Below, piece after piece: positions 37,942 to 45,887 of a stretch of DNA of 64,000 nt. The position numbers were made by a program, and so were the translations under genes. The notes below the pieces were generated by a model. That model saw nothing but the letters and a program-made list of their open reading frames with translations. It did not search any database and was not told the origin of the DNA. This stretch comes from Solitalea agri (lineage in GTDB: Bacteria > Bacteroidota > Bacteroidia > Sphingobacteriales > Sphingobacteriaceae). Position 1 is the stretch's first letter, and every line of letters starts with the position of its first letter. The stretch is taken from positions 1 through 64,000 of the forward strand of contig NZ_JAMWYS010000013.1 of NCBI RefSeq assembly GCF_023914155.1. Reading direction: 5' to 3'.

Positions 37942-38341
37942 AAAGTTTTATTTGGTTTAGATTCGATGCGAAGTAAATTATTTTTTCTTTAAAAAAATAA
38001 TATTTATTCAATGTAATCACTTGTTTACCAAATATATATAACTGGTTTTCATATTGTTTTTTTAGGAAAATAAATATGATTTTAAGCAGGTTTTTTATTT
38101 TTTTCCAAAATTCTAATTTCGGAATTTATGATTTCAGCTCACCATTTTAACTGGTTGTTTTCTCTGGGTATGAAGAAGCAAAGTGAATCTTTCCACAGAA
38201 AATGTTAAAGGGATTATCTTTTTGTTTTCCAGTATATGCAATTGTATCAACGAAGTTGAAATAATAAAGCCCTCGAATAGAAAGAATTTTTATTTAACTA
38301 AGTTTGCTGCTCATCAACCATTTTATCTCTGCTTTAAACAA
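37942..38341. other. AT-rich gene-free stretch
   Basis: These 400 nt separate the divergent cysteine-synthase-like and Crp/Fnr genes. An A/T-only inverted repeat lies near 37978-38012. The upstream in-frame extension of the regulator (from 38183) has no similarity to its family and is taken as non-coding. No further feature is seen. Confidence 0.5.
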
Positions 38342-38917
38342 ATGTCCTACGAAAACCTCAAGCAAAAGATACTTTCTTATTCAACCTTTACGGTGGAAGA
38401 ACTAGAATTGATTCTTTCCAAATTCACAGCCACTACTTTTAAAGCGAAGGAGTTTTTATTGTCAGAAGAGAAAATATGCGCTTCAGTTTACTTTATAACG
38501 AAGGGGTTGGTACGCACTTATTATGTTAGAGATGGTAAGGAGATAACTACTTATTTGGCTTGCGATGATCAATTTATTTCTGCCTACACCAGTTTCATTA
38601 CACAATCAGCATCGGTTGAAATGATGCAGGCAATTGAGGAAACAGAGGTTCTTTCTGTTTCATACAAAAACATGCAAGAGTTGTATCAAGCTGTTCCTAA
38701 CTGGCAAGTTATTGGCAGATTATTGGCTGAATACAATTATATATGCATGGCCGATCGGGTGTTGAAACTGCAAGGTATACCCGCTAAAGAAAAGTATGCA
38801 AACTTTCTTGCAACAAGTCCTTTTAAAATTGTTCAAAGAACCCCCATGATTCATATTGCATCTTACTTAGGTATTACACCCGAGTCGTTGAGCCGAATCC
38901 GAAATGGCATTTCTTAA
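38342..38917 (+). CDS. Crp/Fnr-family transcription regulator
   Basis: This 191-residue protein has a cyclic-nucleotide-binding-like barrel (KAKEFLLSEEKICASVYFIT, GLVRTYYVRDGKEITTYLA) and a C-terminal winged helix with recognition helix TPESLSRIRN, typical of Bacteroidota Crp-like proteins. The four Fe-S cysteines of E. coli FNR are absent, so it is not an oxygen-sensing FNR. The ligand is unknown. I chose ATG 38342 because MSYENLKQKIL is the normal N-terminus. The MBL-hydrolase gene follows by 63 nt and may be cotranscribed. As a regulator of this class it is one candidate, among others in the genome, for the FNR-like dyads at 47.6-49.5 kb. Confidence 0.87.
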   Translation: MSYENLKQKILSYSTFTVEELELILSKFTATTFKAKEFLLSEEKICASVYFITKGLVRTYYVRDGKEITTYLACDDQFISAYTSFITQSASVEMMQAIEETEVLSVSYKNMQELYQAVPNWQVIGRLLAEYNYICMADRVLKLQGIPAKEKYANFLATSPFKIVQRTPMIHIASYLGITPESLSRIRNGIS

Positions 38918-38980
38918 CATTTGTCAAATGGAAGCAGTTTTCGATTTCGAAAATTTGTAAACGCATTAAGCATTTATCAA

Positions 38981-39652
38981 ATGATCGAAATCGCAAAAAA
39001 CGTTTACCAGTTACCGTTACTTCCCAGAAACAGTATCAACTGTTATATTGTAGATGATTTACTAATTGACGCTGGCATAAGGGCCTCTGCTAGTAAAATT
39101 CTTAGAGCTCTTAAATTTCATAAAATTAACGCGCATGCACTGACTCATGCTCATGCCGACCACCAAGGAAGCAGTTCGTTGATTTGCAAACAATTGGGTA
39201 TTCCATTATGGACTTCCGAAAAGGAAAAATCGAATGCAATGTCGGGAAGCGTAGTGGACGATTACCCGAATCCAAAGCATTTTATAGCCCGTTTTCAGCA
39301 GTTAAATTGGGCCGGTAAGGGTTTTAAAGTATCAAAAACGTTAGCAGAAGGTGATGAAGTAGGGAGCTTTACAGTTATTGAAACACCCGGTCACTCCAAA
39401 GGGCATATTTCTTTTTTTCGTGAATCGGATAGATTGCTAATTGCAGGTGATGCACTTGTAAATATGAACTTACTAACCACGGTAGTTGGGTTAAATACTC
39501 CACCCGCTTTATTCACAACCGATATGCTTCAAATGCAACAATCAGTGCTTAAGTTGTATAAGCTTAATCCTTCCATTATTTGCTTTGGTCATGGTCCTGT
39601 TTTGCGTAATGATAAAGGGCAATTTGAGAAATTGATAGCAAGGATGGGTTAG
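38981..39652 (+). CDS. MBL-fold metallo-hydrolase
   Basis: This 223-residue metallo-beta-lactamase-fold enzyme has the metal motif THAHADHQGS, the ETPGHSKGHISFF histidine, AGDALV (bridging Asp) and FGHGPVL (last His). It is a glyoxalase II/thioesterase-like hydrolase with unknown substrate. ATG 38981 is preferred; the TTG at 38921 would add 20 residues without family similarity. It lies directly after the Crp/Fnr gene. Confidence 0.87.
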   Translation: MIEIAKNVYQLPLLPRNSINCYIVDDLLIDAGIRASASKILRALKFHKINAHALTHAHADHQGSSSLICKQLGIPLWTSEKEKSNAMSGSVVDDYPNPKHFIARFQQLNWAGKGFKVSKTLAEGDEVGSFTVIETPGHSKGHISFFRESDRLLIAGDALVNMNLLTTVVGLNTPPALFTTDMLQMQQSVLKLYKLNPSIICFGHGPVLRNDKGQFEKLIARMG

Positions 39653-39742
39653 AAATCTTCGTTTTGTTTTGGGATATCGTTTTCTATTTATATTAAAAGC
39701 TTAAATTGCTCTAACATTATCGTAAAACATTATTGCCCGGCG

Positions 39743-40396
39743 ATGACTACCCAAGCTTTATCACTTTTTGTATCTGAAACAATCGGTACAGTTTCAGCCG
39801 AATGTAATATTCCTGAAAATGCCTATTGCGTACTTACGCTTGCTCACGGAGCTGGGGCGAACATGCAACACGAATTTATGGTGGCATTGTCGGAATCGTT
39901 AGCCGAAAAGGGTATTGCTACAATACGATTTAACTTTCCGTTTATGGAAGGTAAAAAAGGAAGGCCCGATACGCCGGCTACAGCCTATAAAGCCATTGAT
40001 GCAGCCGTTTTAAAAGCAAGGGAGCTTTTTTCAGGTCTTCCGCTTTTTGTTTCAGGTAAATCATTTGGAGGGCGCATGAGCTCACAATATTTAGCACTTC
40101 ATCATTCTGAAAATGTTAAAGGAATCATTTTTTATGGCTTTCCTTTGCATTCACCCGGTAAACCTTCGGTTGAACGAGCTGAACATTTGAAAGAAGTTAA
40201 AGTGCCTTTGCTTTTTTTACAGGGGTCACGCGATGAGTTTGCAACCTGGGAGTTGATAAAATCTGTTTGTGATGAACTTTCACTAGCCACTTTGGTAGAA
40301 ATTGAAGGGGCTAATCATGCTTTTAAGGCGGGTAAGAAAAATGTAATAGAGGTTCTCGTCGAAGCTATCCAAAATTGGATATTGAAAGTTATGTGA
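39743..40396 (+). CDS. Alpha/beta hydrolase, KANL3/Tex30-like
   Basis: This 217-residue cytoplasmic alpha/beta hydrolase has the nucleophile elbow SGKSFGGRMSSQY. The preceding LAHGAGANMQHEFM, the acid GSRDEFATWE and the catalytic His in GANHAFK are also visible. This small group is often annotated as alpha/beta family hydrolase or dienelactone-hydrolase-like. The substrate is unknown. It starts 90 nt after the MBL gene. Confidence 0.87.
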   Translation: MTTQALSLFVSETIGTVSAECNIPENAYCVLTLAHGAGANMQHEFMVALSESLAEKGIATIRFNFPFMEGKKGRPDTPATAYKAIDAAVLKARELFSGLPLFVSGKSFGGRMSSQYLALHHSENVKGIIFYGFPLHSPGKPSVERAEHLKEVKVPLLFLQGSRDEFATWELIKSVCDELSLATLVEIEGANHAFKAGKKNVIEVLVEAIQNWILKVM

Positions 40397-40440
40397 TTGT
40401 TAGGTTTTTAGTTTTAAATGTATTGTAATCAGTGATTTAA

Positions 40441-41097
40441 ATGAATAAGATAAAAGTAATAATTACAGGTACTACCGGTATGGTTGGCGAAGGGGTTTTG
40501 TTCGAATGCTTAAACAATCCCGAAGTCGCTGAAGTATTAAGCATTTCAAGACGACCCTATGAGGTAAAGCACCCTAAATTCAAGGAATTGATCGTGCCTG
40601 ATTTCTTCCAGCTAGCTAATCATATGGAGTCATTAAGAGGGTATGATGCCTGTTTTTTCTGTGCCGGAGTGAGTTCGGTAGGTATGAAAGAAGATAAATA
40701 TACCCTCCTTACTTATAATACTACACTGGCATTTGCGAGGGTGGTATCTGAAGCGAATAGTAATATGGTTTTCACCTACGTGTCGGGTATGCATACCGAT
40801 AGCTCTGAAAAAGGAAAAAGTATGTGGGCTCGGGTAAAAGGGAAAACGGAAAATGATTTGATGAAACTTCCCTTCAGAGCAGTATATAATTTTAGACCGG
40901 GTGCAATGCTGCCGTTTAAGGGGCAGAAAAATTGGAAATCTATTTATAAAACTATTGTTAAGTTTATTAAAGCTTTTGCTCCCAAGAGTATATTAACCAT
41001 GCAAGAGGTTGGAAGAGCTATGATCAATGCAGTTATAAAAGGTTATCCGAAATCGATCTTAGAAATAGTGGATATTAAAGAACTCGCCAATAAATAA
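40441..41097 (+). CDS. NAD(P)-binding short-chain/epimerase-like protein
   Basis: This 218-residue Rossmann protein starts with the dinucleotide motif ITGTTGMVGEGVLFECL. It continues with FFCAGVSSVGMKED and TYVSGMHTD, the pattern of atypical SDR/NAD-dependent epimerase-like proteins (HTATIP2-like). No full YxxxK is visible. It lies 44 nt after the alpha/beta hydrolase on the same strand and ends at a strong terminator. Function unknown. Confidence 0.82.
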   Translation: MNKIKVIITGTTGMVGEGVLFECLNNPEVAEVLSISRRPYEVKHPKFKELIVPDFFQLANHMESLRGYDACFFCAGVSSVGMKEDKYTLLTYNTTLAFARVVSEANSNMVFTYVSGMHTDSSEKGKSMWARVKGKTENDLMKLPFRAVYNFRPGAMLPFKGQKNWKSIYKTIVKFIKAFAPKSILTMQEVGRAMINAVIKGYPKSILEIVDIKELANK

Positions 41098-41134
41098 AAA
41101 GACCTCACTCCGTGACAAGGAGTGAGGCCTTTTA
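41098..41134. terminator. Bidirectional terminator between epimerase-like gene and pyrC
   Basis: CCTCACTCC/GGAGTGAGG forms a 9-bp stem with a 7-nt loop, flanked by an A-run on the left and TTTTATTT on the right. It lies between convergent genes. Confidence 0.85.
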
Positions 41135-41135
41135 T

Positions 41136-42476
41136 TTAATTTCTATCAAATAATAAGCGTTGGCCTTTTTGATGATGGTCTAAAACGCCCTCATTATAAA
41201 CCAAATTACCGCTTACTATTGTATGAGTAACTTTTGATGTAAACGCTTGTCCTTCAAATGGCGACCAGCCACATTTATATAAAATGTTCTCTTTTGATAC
41301 TGTCCAAGGTGATTTAAGGTCAACTAAAACCAAGTCGGCCCAATATCCTTCACGGATGAACCCACGTTTCTCAATTTGAAAACAGATGGCAACATTATGA
41401 GCCATTTTCTCCACTATTTTTTCAAGTGAAATTTTACCCTGATGATAAAACTCTAACATAGCAGTTAATGCATGCTGAACCAGCGGGCCGCCCGAAGGCG
41501 CTTTGCTATACGGTTGTTCTTTTTCTTCAATAGTATGTGGAGCATGATCAGTAGCAATCACATCAATATGGTCATTTAAAACAGCTTCAAAAATTTGAGA
41601 TCTGTCGGTAGCCGATTTAACTGCCGGGTTCCATTTAATATAGTTGCCTTTAGCAGCATAATCAGCGTCGCTGAACCAAAGGTGATGAACACAGGCTTCA
41701 GCAGTAATCTTTTTGTCTTTTAAAGGAATGGTGTTTTCGAAAAGTTTGGTTTCGATACCGGTTGAAATGTGAAGAATATGCAAGCGGCTATCGAATTTCT
41801 TTGCCAGTTCTACAGCTTTGCTCGATGATAGATAACAAGCTTCAGCATTGCGGATCAAAGGGTGCATTTCAGGTGTTAAGCCTTCTTCTCCATATTTTAT
41901 CTTAAATAGCTCCAGGTTATGGCGAATCGTGGCCTCATCTTCACAGTGTGTTGCTACTAGCATCGGCACTTTCGAAAATATACCTTCCAGTGTTTTTTCG
42001 TTATCCACCAGCATGTTTCCGGTAGAAGAACCCATGAACACTTTTACCCCACATACATCTTTCGGATTTGTTTTCAAAACCTCTTCCAAATTATCATTGC
42101 CTGCACCCATGAAAAATGAATAATTGGCAAATGAGTTACGGGCAGCGGTTTGGTATTTCTCTTCCAGTAAAGTCTGGCTGAGTGTATTTGGAACCGTATT
42201 GGGCATCTCCATAAACGAGGTGATACCGCCAGCTACCGCAGCCGCTGATTCGGAAGCGATATTTGCTTTGTGTGTTAATCCCGGCTCGCGGAAATGCACC
42301 TGATCATCAATGCATCCCGGTAAAAGGTATTTTCCTTCAGCATTAATTATCGTGTCAGCTGATGAATTAATAGAAGAATCAATCTTTTCAATAAAGCCAT
42401 TTTTAATTAAAACATCAGCGTTGAATTGCCTGCCTTCGTTTACTATTGTGGCGTTTTTTATAAGGATAGAACTCAT
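41136..42476 (-). CDS. pyrC: Dihydroorotase
   Basis: This zinc amidohydrolase closes N-carbamoyl-aspartate to dihydroorotate in pyrimidine synthesis. Motifs are GCIDDQVHFREPGLTHKANI (metal His-x-His as QVHFRE), KVFMGSSTGNM (carbamylated Lys region), LVATHCEDE, LHILHISTG and IATDHAPHTIEEK. It belongs to the longer class I/allantoinase-like type (446 residues). I chose ATG 42476 because MSSILIKNATIVNEG is the canonical start. The ATG at 42554 would add 26 residues. It is not linked to pyrRB. Confidence 0.93.
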   Translation of the reverse strand: MSSILIKNATIVNEGRQFNADVLIKNGFIEKIDSSINSSADTIINAEGKYLLPGCIDDQVHFREPGLTHKANIASESAAAVAGGITSFMEMPNTVPNTLSQTLLEEKYQTAARNSFANYSFFMGAGNDNLEEVLKTNPKDVCGVKVFMGSSTGNMLVDNEKTLEGIFSKVPMLVATHCEDEATIRHNLELFKIKYGEEGLTPEMHPLIRNAEACYLSSSKAVELAKKFDSRLHILHISTGIETKLFENTIPLKDKKITAEACVHHLWFSDADYAAKGNYIKWNPAVKSATDRSQIFEAVLNDHIDVIATDHAPHTIEEKEQPYSKAPSGGPLVQHALTAMLEFYHQGKISLEKIVEKMAHNVAICFQIEKRGFIREGYWADLVLVDLKSPWTVSKENILYKCGWSPFEGQAFTSKVTHTIVSGNLVYNEGVLDHHQKGQRLLFDRN

Positions 42477-42601
42477 TTTTTGTGTTGAAATTTGGAGATG
42501 TGCAAAGGTGCGAATTTTGATTGTTTTATGGCAGTTTTTGATTGCTAAAAACATTCTGTTAAATTATTACAACAAAATCTACCTAATGGAACCTTTACTT
42601 A

Positions 42602-43195
42602 TTGAAGAGAACATTGCTTAAGATTTATTTTTTTAGAGGCTATAAGGTTATGCTTGATAGCGATTTGGCCGGGCTATATGGTGTTACCACCAAACGATTA
42701 AACGAACAAGTAAAACGAAATTTATTTCGATTTCCTGCTGATTTTATGTTCCAGCTTACTGAAGAAGAGTATGAGGAATATCTTTTGAGGTCGCAATTTG
42801 CGACCTTAAAGGAAGAAAACTTGAGGTCACAATCTGCGACCTCAAAAACAGAAAACTTGAGGTCGCAATTTGCGACCTCAAGTGTAAAGCATGGTGGACG
42901 AAGGTATCTGCCTTATGTGTTTACAGAACACGGTGCTGTAATGCTAGCCAGCGTTTTAAATAGTCCGGTAGCAATTGAAGCTAGTATTTTGGTAGTAAGA
43001 GCATTCGTTAAATTGAGGAATTTACTGGAATCGAATAAAGAATTGGAGCAGAAGTTAAATGAACTGGAACGAACAACGAAAGGCAAATTTGATGAACAGT
43101 CGGGTCAAATTGATCGTTTATTTAAGGCGCTTAGACAATTGATTAACCTACCTAACGAACCCCGAAAACGGATAGGCTATAAACCGGAAGATTGA
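42602..43195 (+). CDS. ORF6N-domain protein with triplicated LRSQFAT repeat; 5' end frameshifted
   Basis: This 197-residue protein has an N-terminal ORF6N domain (KIYFFRGYKVMLDSDLAGLY and GRRYLPYVFTEHGAVMLASV), a phage-related DNA-binding-type domain, and a C-terminal coiled coil. The expected start is ATG 42586 (MEPLLIEENIA). That frame hits TAA at 42619 just where the domain should begin, and the domain continues one frame over from TTG 42602. A lost 2-nt or gained 1-nt step near 42617-42620 would explain this. Three 12-residue copies of LRSQFATSKxEN sit inside the domain. The gene may be a recent pseudogene or use the weak TTG start. Confidence 0.72.
   Translation: MKRTLLKIYFFRGYKVMLDSDLAGLYGVTTKRLNEQVKRNLFRFPADFMFQLTEEEYEEYLLRSQFATLKEENLRSQSATSKTENLRSQFATSSVKHGGRRYLPYVFTEHGAVMLASVLNSPVAIEASILVVRAFVKLRNLLESNKELEQKLNELERTTKGKFDEQSGQIDRLFKALRQLINLPNEPRKRIGYKPED
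42785..42881 (+). repeat. Three 36-bp direct repeats, each a 25-bp palindrome, inside the ORF6N gene
   Basis: TTGAGGTCGCAA and its inverse TTGCGACCTCAA, one base apart, form a palindrome at 42785-42809, 42821-42845 and 42857-42881. The repeat period is exactly 36 bp, so the reading frame is kept. Copies 1 and 2 have a few mismatches and copy 3 is perfect. Confidence 0.9.
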
Positions 43196-43257
43196 TCAAT
43201 CCTTTGGTAGGATTGCTATAACCGATAACTCATAAGCCTCAATTGTTAAATAAATGC

Positions 43258-43265
43258 TAATTTTG
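43258..43265 (+). promoter_or_regulatory. -7 element of the DEAD-box helicase gene
   Basis: TAATTTTG matches TAnnTTTG exactly and ends only 4 nt before the ATG, so the transcript would be leaderless or nearly so. Confidence 0.55.
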
Positions 43266-43269
43266 CGCC

Positions 43270-44631
43270 ATGTCCAAAACATTTGAGGATTTTCAGTTTA
43301 ACCGTCAAATTCTGAATGCAATAGAAGAGGCGGGGTATACTTCTCCCACATTAATTCAACAAAAAGCCATTACACCTATTTTATCGGGTAACGATTTAAT
43401 GGGTATTGCGCAAACCGGTACTGGTAAAACAGCGGCCTATGTATTGCCAATGGTGATGAAGCTAAAATATGCTCAGGGGCAAAACCCTCGAGCGTTAATT
43501 CTGGTTCCTACCCGTGAGCTGGCTTTGCAAGTATTAGAGGCTACGCAGGCCTTAGCAAAATATACGGATTTACGAATCACTGCAATCTTCGGCGGACTTG
43601 GTCCGAAGACTCAAATTGAAACGATAAAAGCAGGAGTAGATGTAATTATTGCAACTCCTGGCCGCTTTATGGAAATCTACCTGAAAGAGGAGCTGGTCGT
43701 AAAACAACTGAGTTATTTTGTGATTGATGAAGCTGATAAGATGATGGATATGGGCTTTTTGCCACAGATCCACAAGATATTGGAGATCATCCCGCGTAAG
43801 CGTCAAAATCTATTGTTTTCGGCCACCATGCATCAAAGGGTGGAGACCTTGGCTGGCGATTTTCTGAAATTTCCGGTTAAGGTAGAAGTTACTCAACAAG
43901 CAACACCTGCCGAAACAGTTTCACAAGCTTTGTATTACGTTCCCAATCTGAAAAGTAAGATCAACTTAATGATGCATTTGCTTAAGGATGAGGAGGATAT
44001 TAGCAAGTTAATTGTATTTACCAAAACAAAAACTACCGCAGACAATATTGCAAAGTACCTGGTGCGTCGATTCGGAGAAGAGCAGGTGAGGGTGATTCAC
44101 GCCAATAAAGGGCAAAACTCGCGTATCAATGCAATCAATCAATTTAAGAATGACGATATCCGCATTTTAGTAGCTACAGACGTTGCCGCAAGAGGTTTGG
44201 ATGTTACAGATGTGAGTCACGTAATCAATTTTGATGTTCCGTTGATTTACGAAGACTATGTGCATAGGATTGGTCGTACTGGCAGGGCTAACAAAACAGG
44301 TGATGCGATTACATTTTGCAACGAAGCAGAAAAGTTTCATATCGAAAAAATTCAGAAATTGATCCGTCAGCAAATTCCAGTTATAGAAATACCTCAGGGT
44401 GTTTTTGTTGAGGAAACAGCTTATGATGAGCGTCAGGCTATGGCTCGCGAAATTGATGAACAAAAACGCAAAGCCGATCCCGATTTTAAGGGAGCTTTTC
44501 ACGAGAAGAAAAATCCATTTGCCAAGAAGGTGGAGAAAACAAAAAAGGATCAAAAACGTAATTATGTAGACCCGAAAAGTAAAGAAGCCCGTTTCGGTCC
44601 AAAAGACAAGAACAAAGGCAAAAGAAGATAA
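43270..44631 (+). CDS. DEAD-box ATP-dependent RNA helicase (RhlE-like)
   Basis: This 453-residue RNA helicase has all core motifs. They are the Q motif region GYTSPTLIQQKAI, AQTGTGKTAAY (I), PTRELALQV (Ia), TPGR (Ib), IDEADKMMDMGF (II), FSAT (III), VATDVAARGLDV (V) and HRIGRTGRANKTG (VI). A Lys/Arg-rich tail of about 70 residues follows, as in RhlE proteins acting on rRNA and mRNA. It stands alone. Confidence 0.94.
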   Translation: MSKTFEDFQFNRQILNAIEEAGYTSPTLIQQKAITPILSGNDLMGIAQTGTGKTAAYVLPMVMKLKYAQGQNPRALILVPTRELALQVLEATQALAKYTDLRITAIFGGLGPKTQIETIKAGVDVIIATPGRFMEIYLKEELVVKQLSYFVIDEADKMMDMGFLPQIHKILEIIPRKRQNLLFSATMHQRVETLAGDFLKFPVKVEVTQQATPAETVSQALYYVPNLKSKINLMMHLLKDEEDISKLIVFTKTKTTADNIAKYLVRRFGEEQVRVIHANKGQNSRINAINQFKNDDIRILVATDVAARGLDVTDVSHVINFDVPLIYEDYVHRIGRTGRANKTGDAITFCNEAEKFHIEKIQKLIRQQIPVIEIPQGVFVEETAYDERQAMAREIDEQKRKADPDFKGAFHEKKNPFAKKVEKTKKDQKRNYVDPKSKEARFGPKDKNKGKRR

Positions 44632-44731
44632 AAGTCACATAAGGGATTTGTATTACGCAGCTAATTCGTAGAATTCAAGTAATTAGTGGTTTAAAAGTTT
44701 AATATAGTCAGACAATTAGTGTTATAAATAA

Positions 44732-45064
44732 ATGAAAAAAGCAGAAATCAAATTAAATATAGAGCTCGATGATCAGAATGTTCCTGAAAAAATCACCTGG
44801 GAGTCAACTGATTCTGAAAAGAAAGACGCTGTTCCGTCTAAGGCTTTTATGTTAGCAATATGGGATCACAACTATCAAAATACCTTAAAAATTGACTTGT
44901 GGACCAAAGAAATGCCGATTGACGAAATGAAGCGTTTCTTCTATGAGACTTTAATGACGATGGGTGATACCTTTCAACGTGCAACAGGCGAAACAGCTAT
45001 TGTAGAAGATTTAAGAGATTACTGCGCTCATTTTGCCGAAAAAATGGAAGTTACTAAAAAGTAA
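44732..45064 (+). CDS. gldC: Gliding-motility protein GldC
   Basis: This 110-residue protein has the GldC pattern: AEIKLNIELDDQNVPEKITW followed by KIDLWTKEMPIDEMKRFFYE and TFQRATGE. In Flavobacterium johnsoniae GldC is needed for full gliding and supports the GldB/type-IX secretion machinery. It is widespread in Bacteroidota, including non-gliders, so motility is not implied. gldB is not adjacent here, unlike in Flavobacterium. Confidence 0.9.
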   Translation: MKKAEIKLNIELDDQNVPEKITWESTDSEKKDAVPSKAFMLAIWDHNYQNTLKIDLWTKEMPIDEMKRFFYETLMTMGDTFQRATGETAIVEDLRDYCAHFAEKMEVTKK

Positions 45065-45086
45065 TCCTTACCTAATAAATAAACAA

Positions 45087-45131
45087 CAATGGCGTTACTT
45101 TCATTTAAACGAAAAGTAACGCCATTGCTGT
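45087..45131. terminator. Bidirectional terminator between gldC and pepE
   Basis: CAATGGCGTTACTTT (45087-45101) and AAAGTAACGCCATTG (45113-45127) are perfect 15-bp inverted copies with an 11-nt loop, followed by CTGTTTT. It lies between convergent genes. Confidence 0.85.
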
Positions 45132-45158
45132 TTTATTCCTAAAGATTCACTACCTGTA

Positions 45159-45872
45159 TTAGTCGAGCAAGAACGAAAAATCGTCGTTAGTGTTTAACTC
45201 TTTGATTTCCTCATTCGTTCTAAAAATCCTTACCGACTTTCTGCCTTCTAATCTTATCGTATTGTTTTCTACATAAAACATACAACCTTCGCGTAAGCCT
45301 GCTACATACCTATTGGGGTTAGCAGTTATGTATTCCAATAGTCGTTGTTCACGGGTTTCTCCGGCATGGTTGTCGGGATGACTATCCAAATAGTGGGGAT
45401 TAATTTGAAAAGGTATCAGATTTAATGCATTGAATGATTGGGGCTGAACTATAGGCATATCATTCGTGGTGCAAATAGTTGGGCACGTTACATTGGTGCC
45501 TGCGCTCCAACCAATATAAGGTGTGCCTGCAAGTACCTTCTGTCTGATGCAATCTATTAAGCCAAGCTCCTGCATGTTCTTTAATAAATGAAAAGTATTT
45601 CCACCGCCAATAACAATGGCCTGAGCTGCATTTACAGTATTTATTGGGTTGTTAAAAGTGTGAATGGAATTAACCTTTACATCAAATTCTGAAAAACGCT
45701 GCTGAACTTTTGCCAGATACTCATCATATGAAAAAGTTACCGCTGCAAACGGAATAAAAAGAACTTCTGTAATGTTGTGTTTGGCTAAAAAATCAGCGAT
45801 ATATTGTTTTGGGTATTCTAAGTAACTTTCACCGGCATTGGTCGAGTTGCTTAATAAAAGAAGATTCATCAT
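45159..45872 (-). CDS. pepE: Peptidase E (alpha-aspartyl dipeptidase)
   Basis: This 237-residue S51-family serine peptidase cleaves dipeptides with N-terminal Asp. The nucleophile Ser123 lies in YIGWSAGTNV, preceded by VIGGGNTFHLL, both family hallmarks. The length equals the enterobacterial enzyme. It follows the threonine-aldolase gene by 15 nt on the same strand, so the two are probably cotranscribed. Confidence 0.93.
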   Translation of the reverse strand: MMNLLLLSNSTNAGESYLEYPKQYIADFLAKHNITEVLFIPFAAVTFSYDEYLAKVQQRFSEFDVKVNSIHTFNNPINTVNAAQAIVIGGGNTFHLLKNMQELGLIDCIRQKVLAGTPYIGWSAGTNVTCPTICTTNDMPIVQPQSFNALNLIPFQINPHYLDSHPDNHAGETREQRLLEYITANPNRYVAGLREGCMFYVENNTIRLEGRKSVRIFRTNEEIKELNTNDDFSFLLD

Positions 45873-45887
45873 AAGGTTTTATAAAAT

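Noticed and set aside
38183-38341. N-terminal extension of the Crp/Fnr regulator
   Set aside because: The 53 extra residues have no family similarity, and the normal N-terminus starts at 38342.
38342-38917. Oxygen-sensing FNR
   Set aside because: The cysteine pattern for a [4Fe-4S] cluster is missing, so an FNR role in the strict sense is not supported.
42602-43195. Prophage marked by the ORF6N protein
   Set aside because: No integrase, terminase or structural gene nearby; neighbours are housekeeping. ORF6N genes often stand alone in Bacteroidota.
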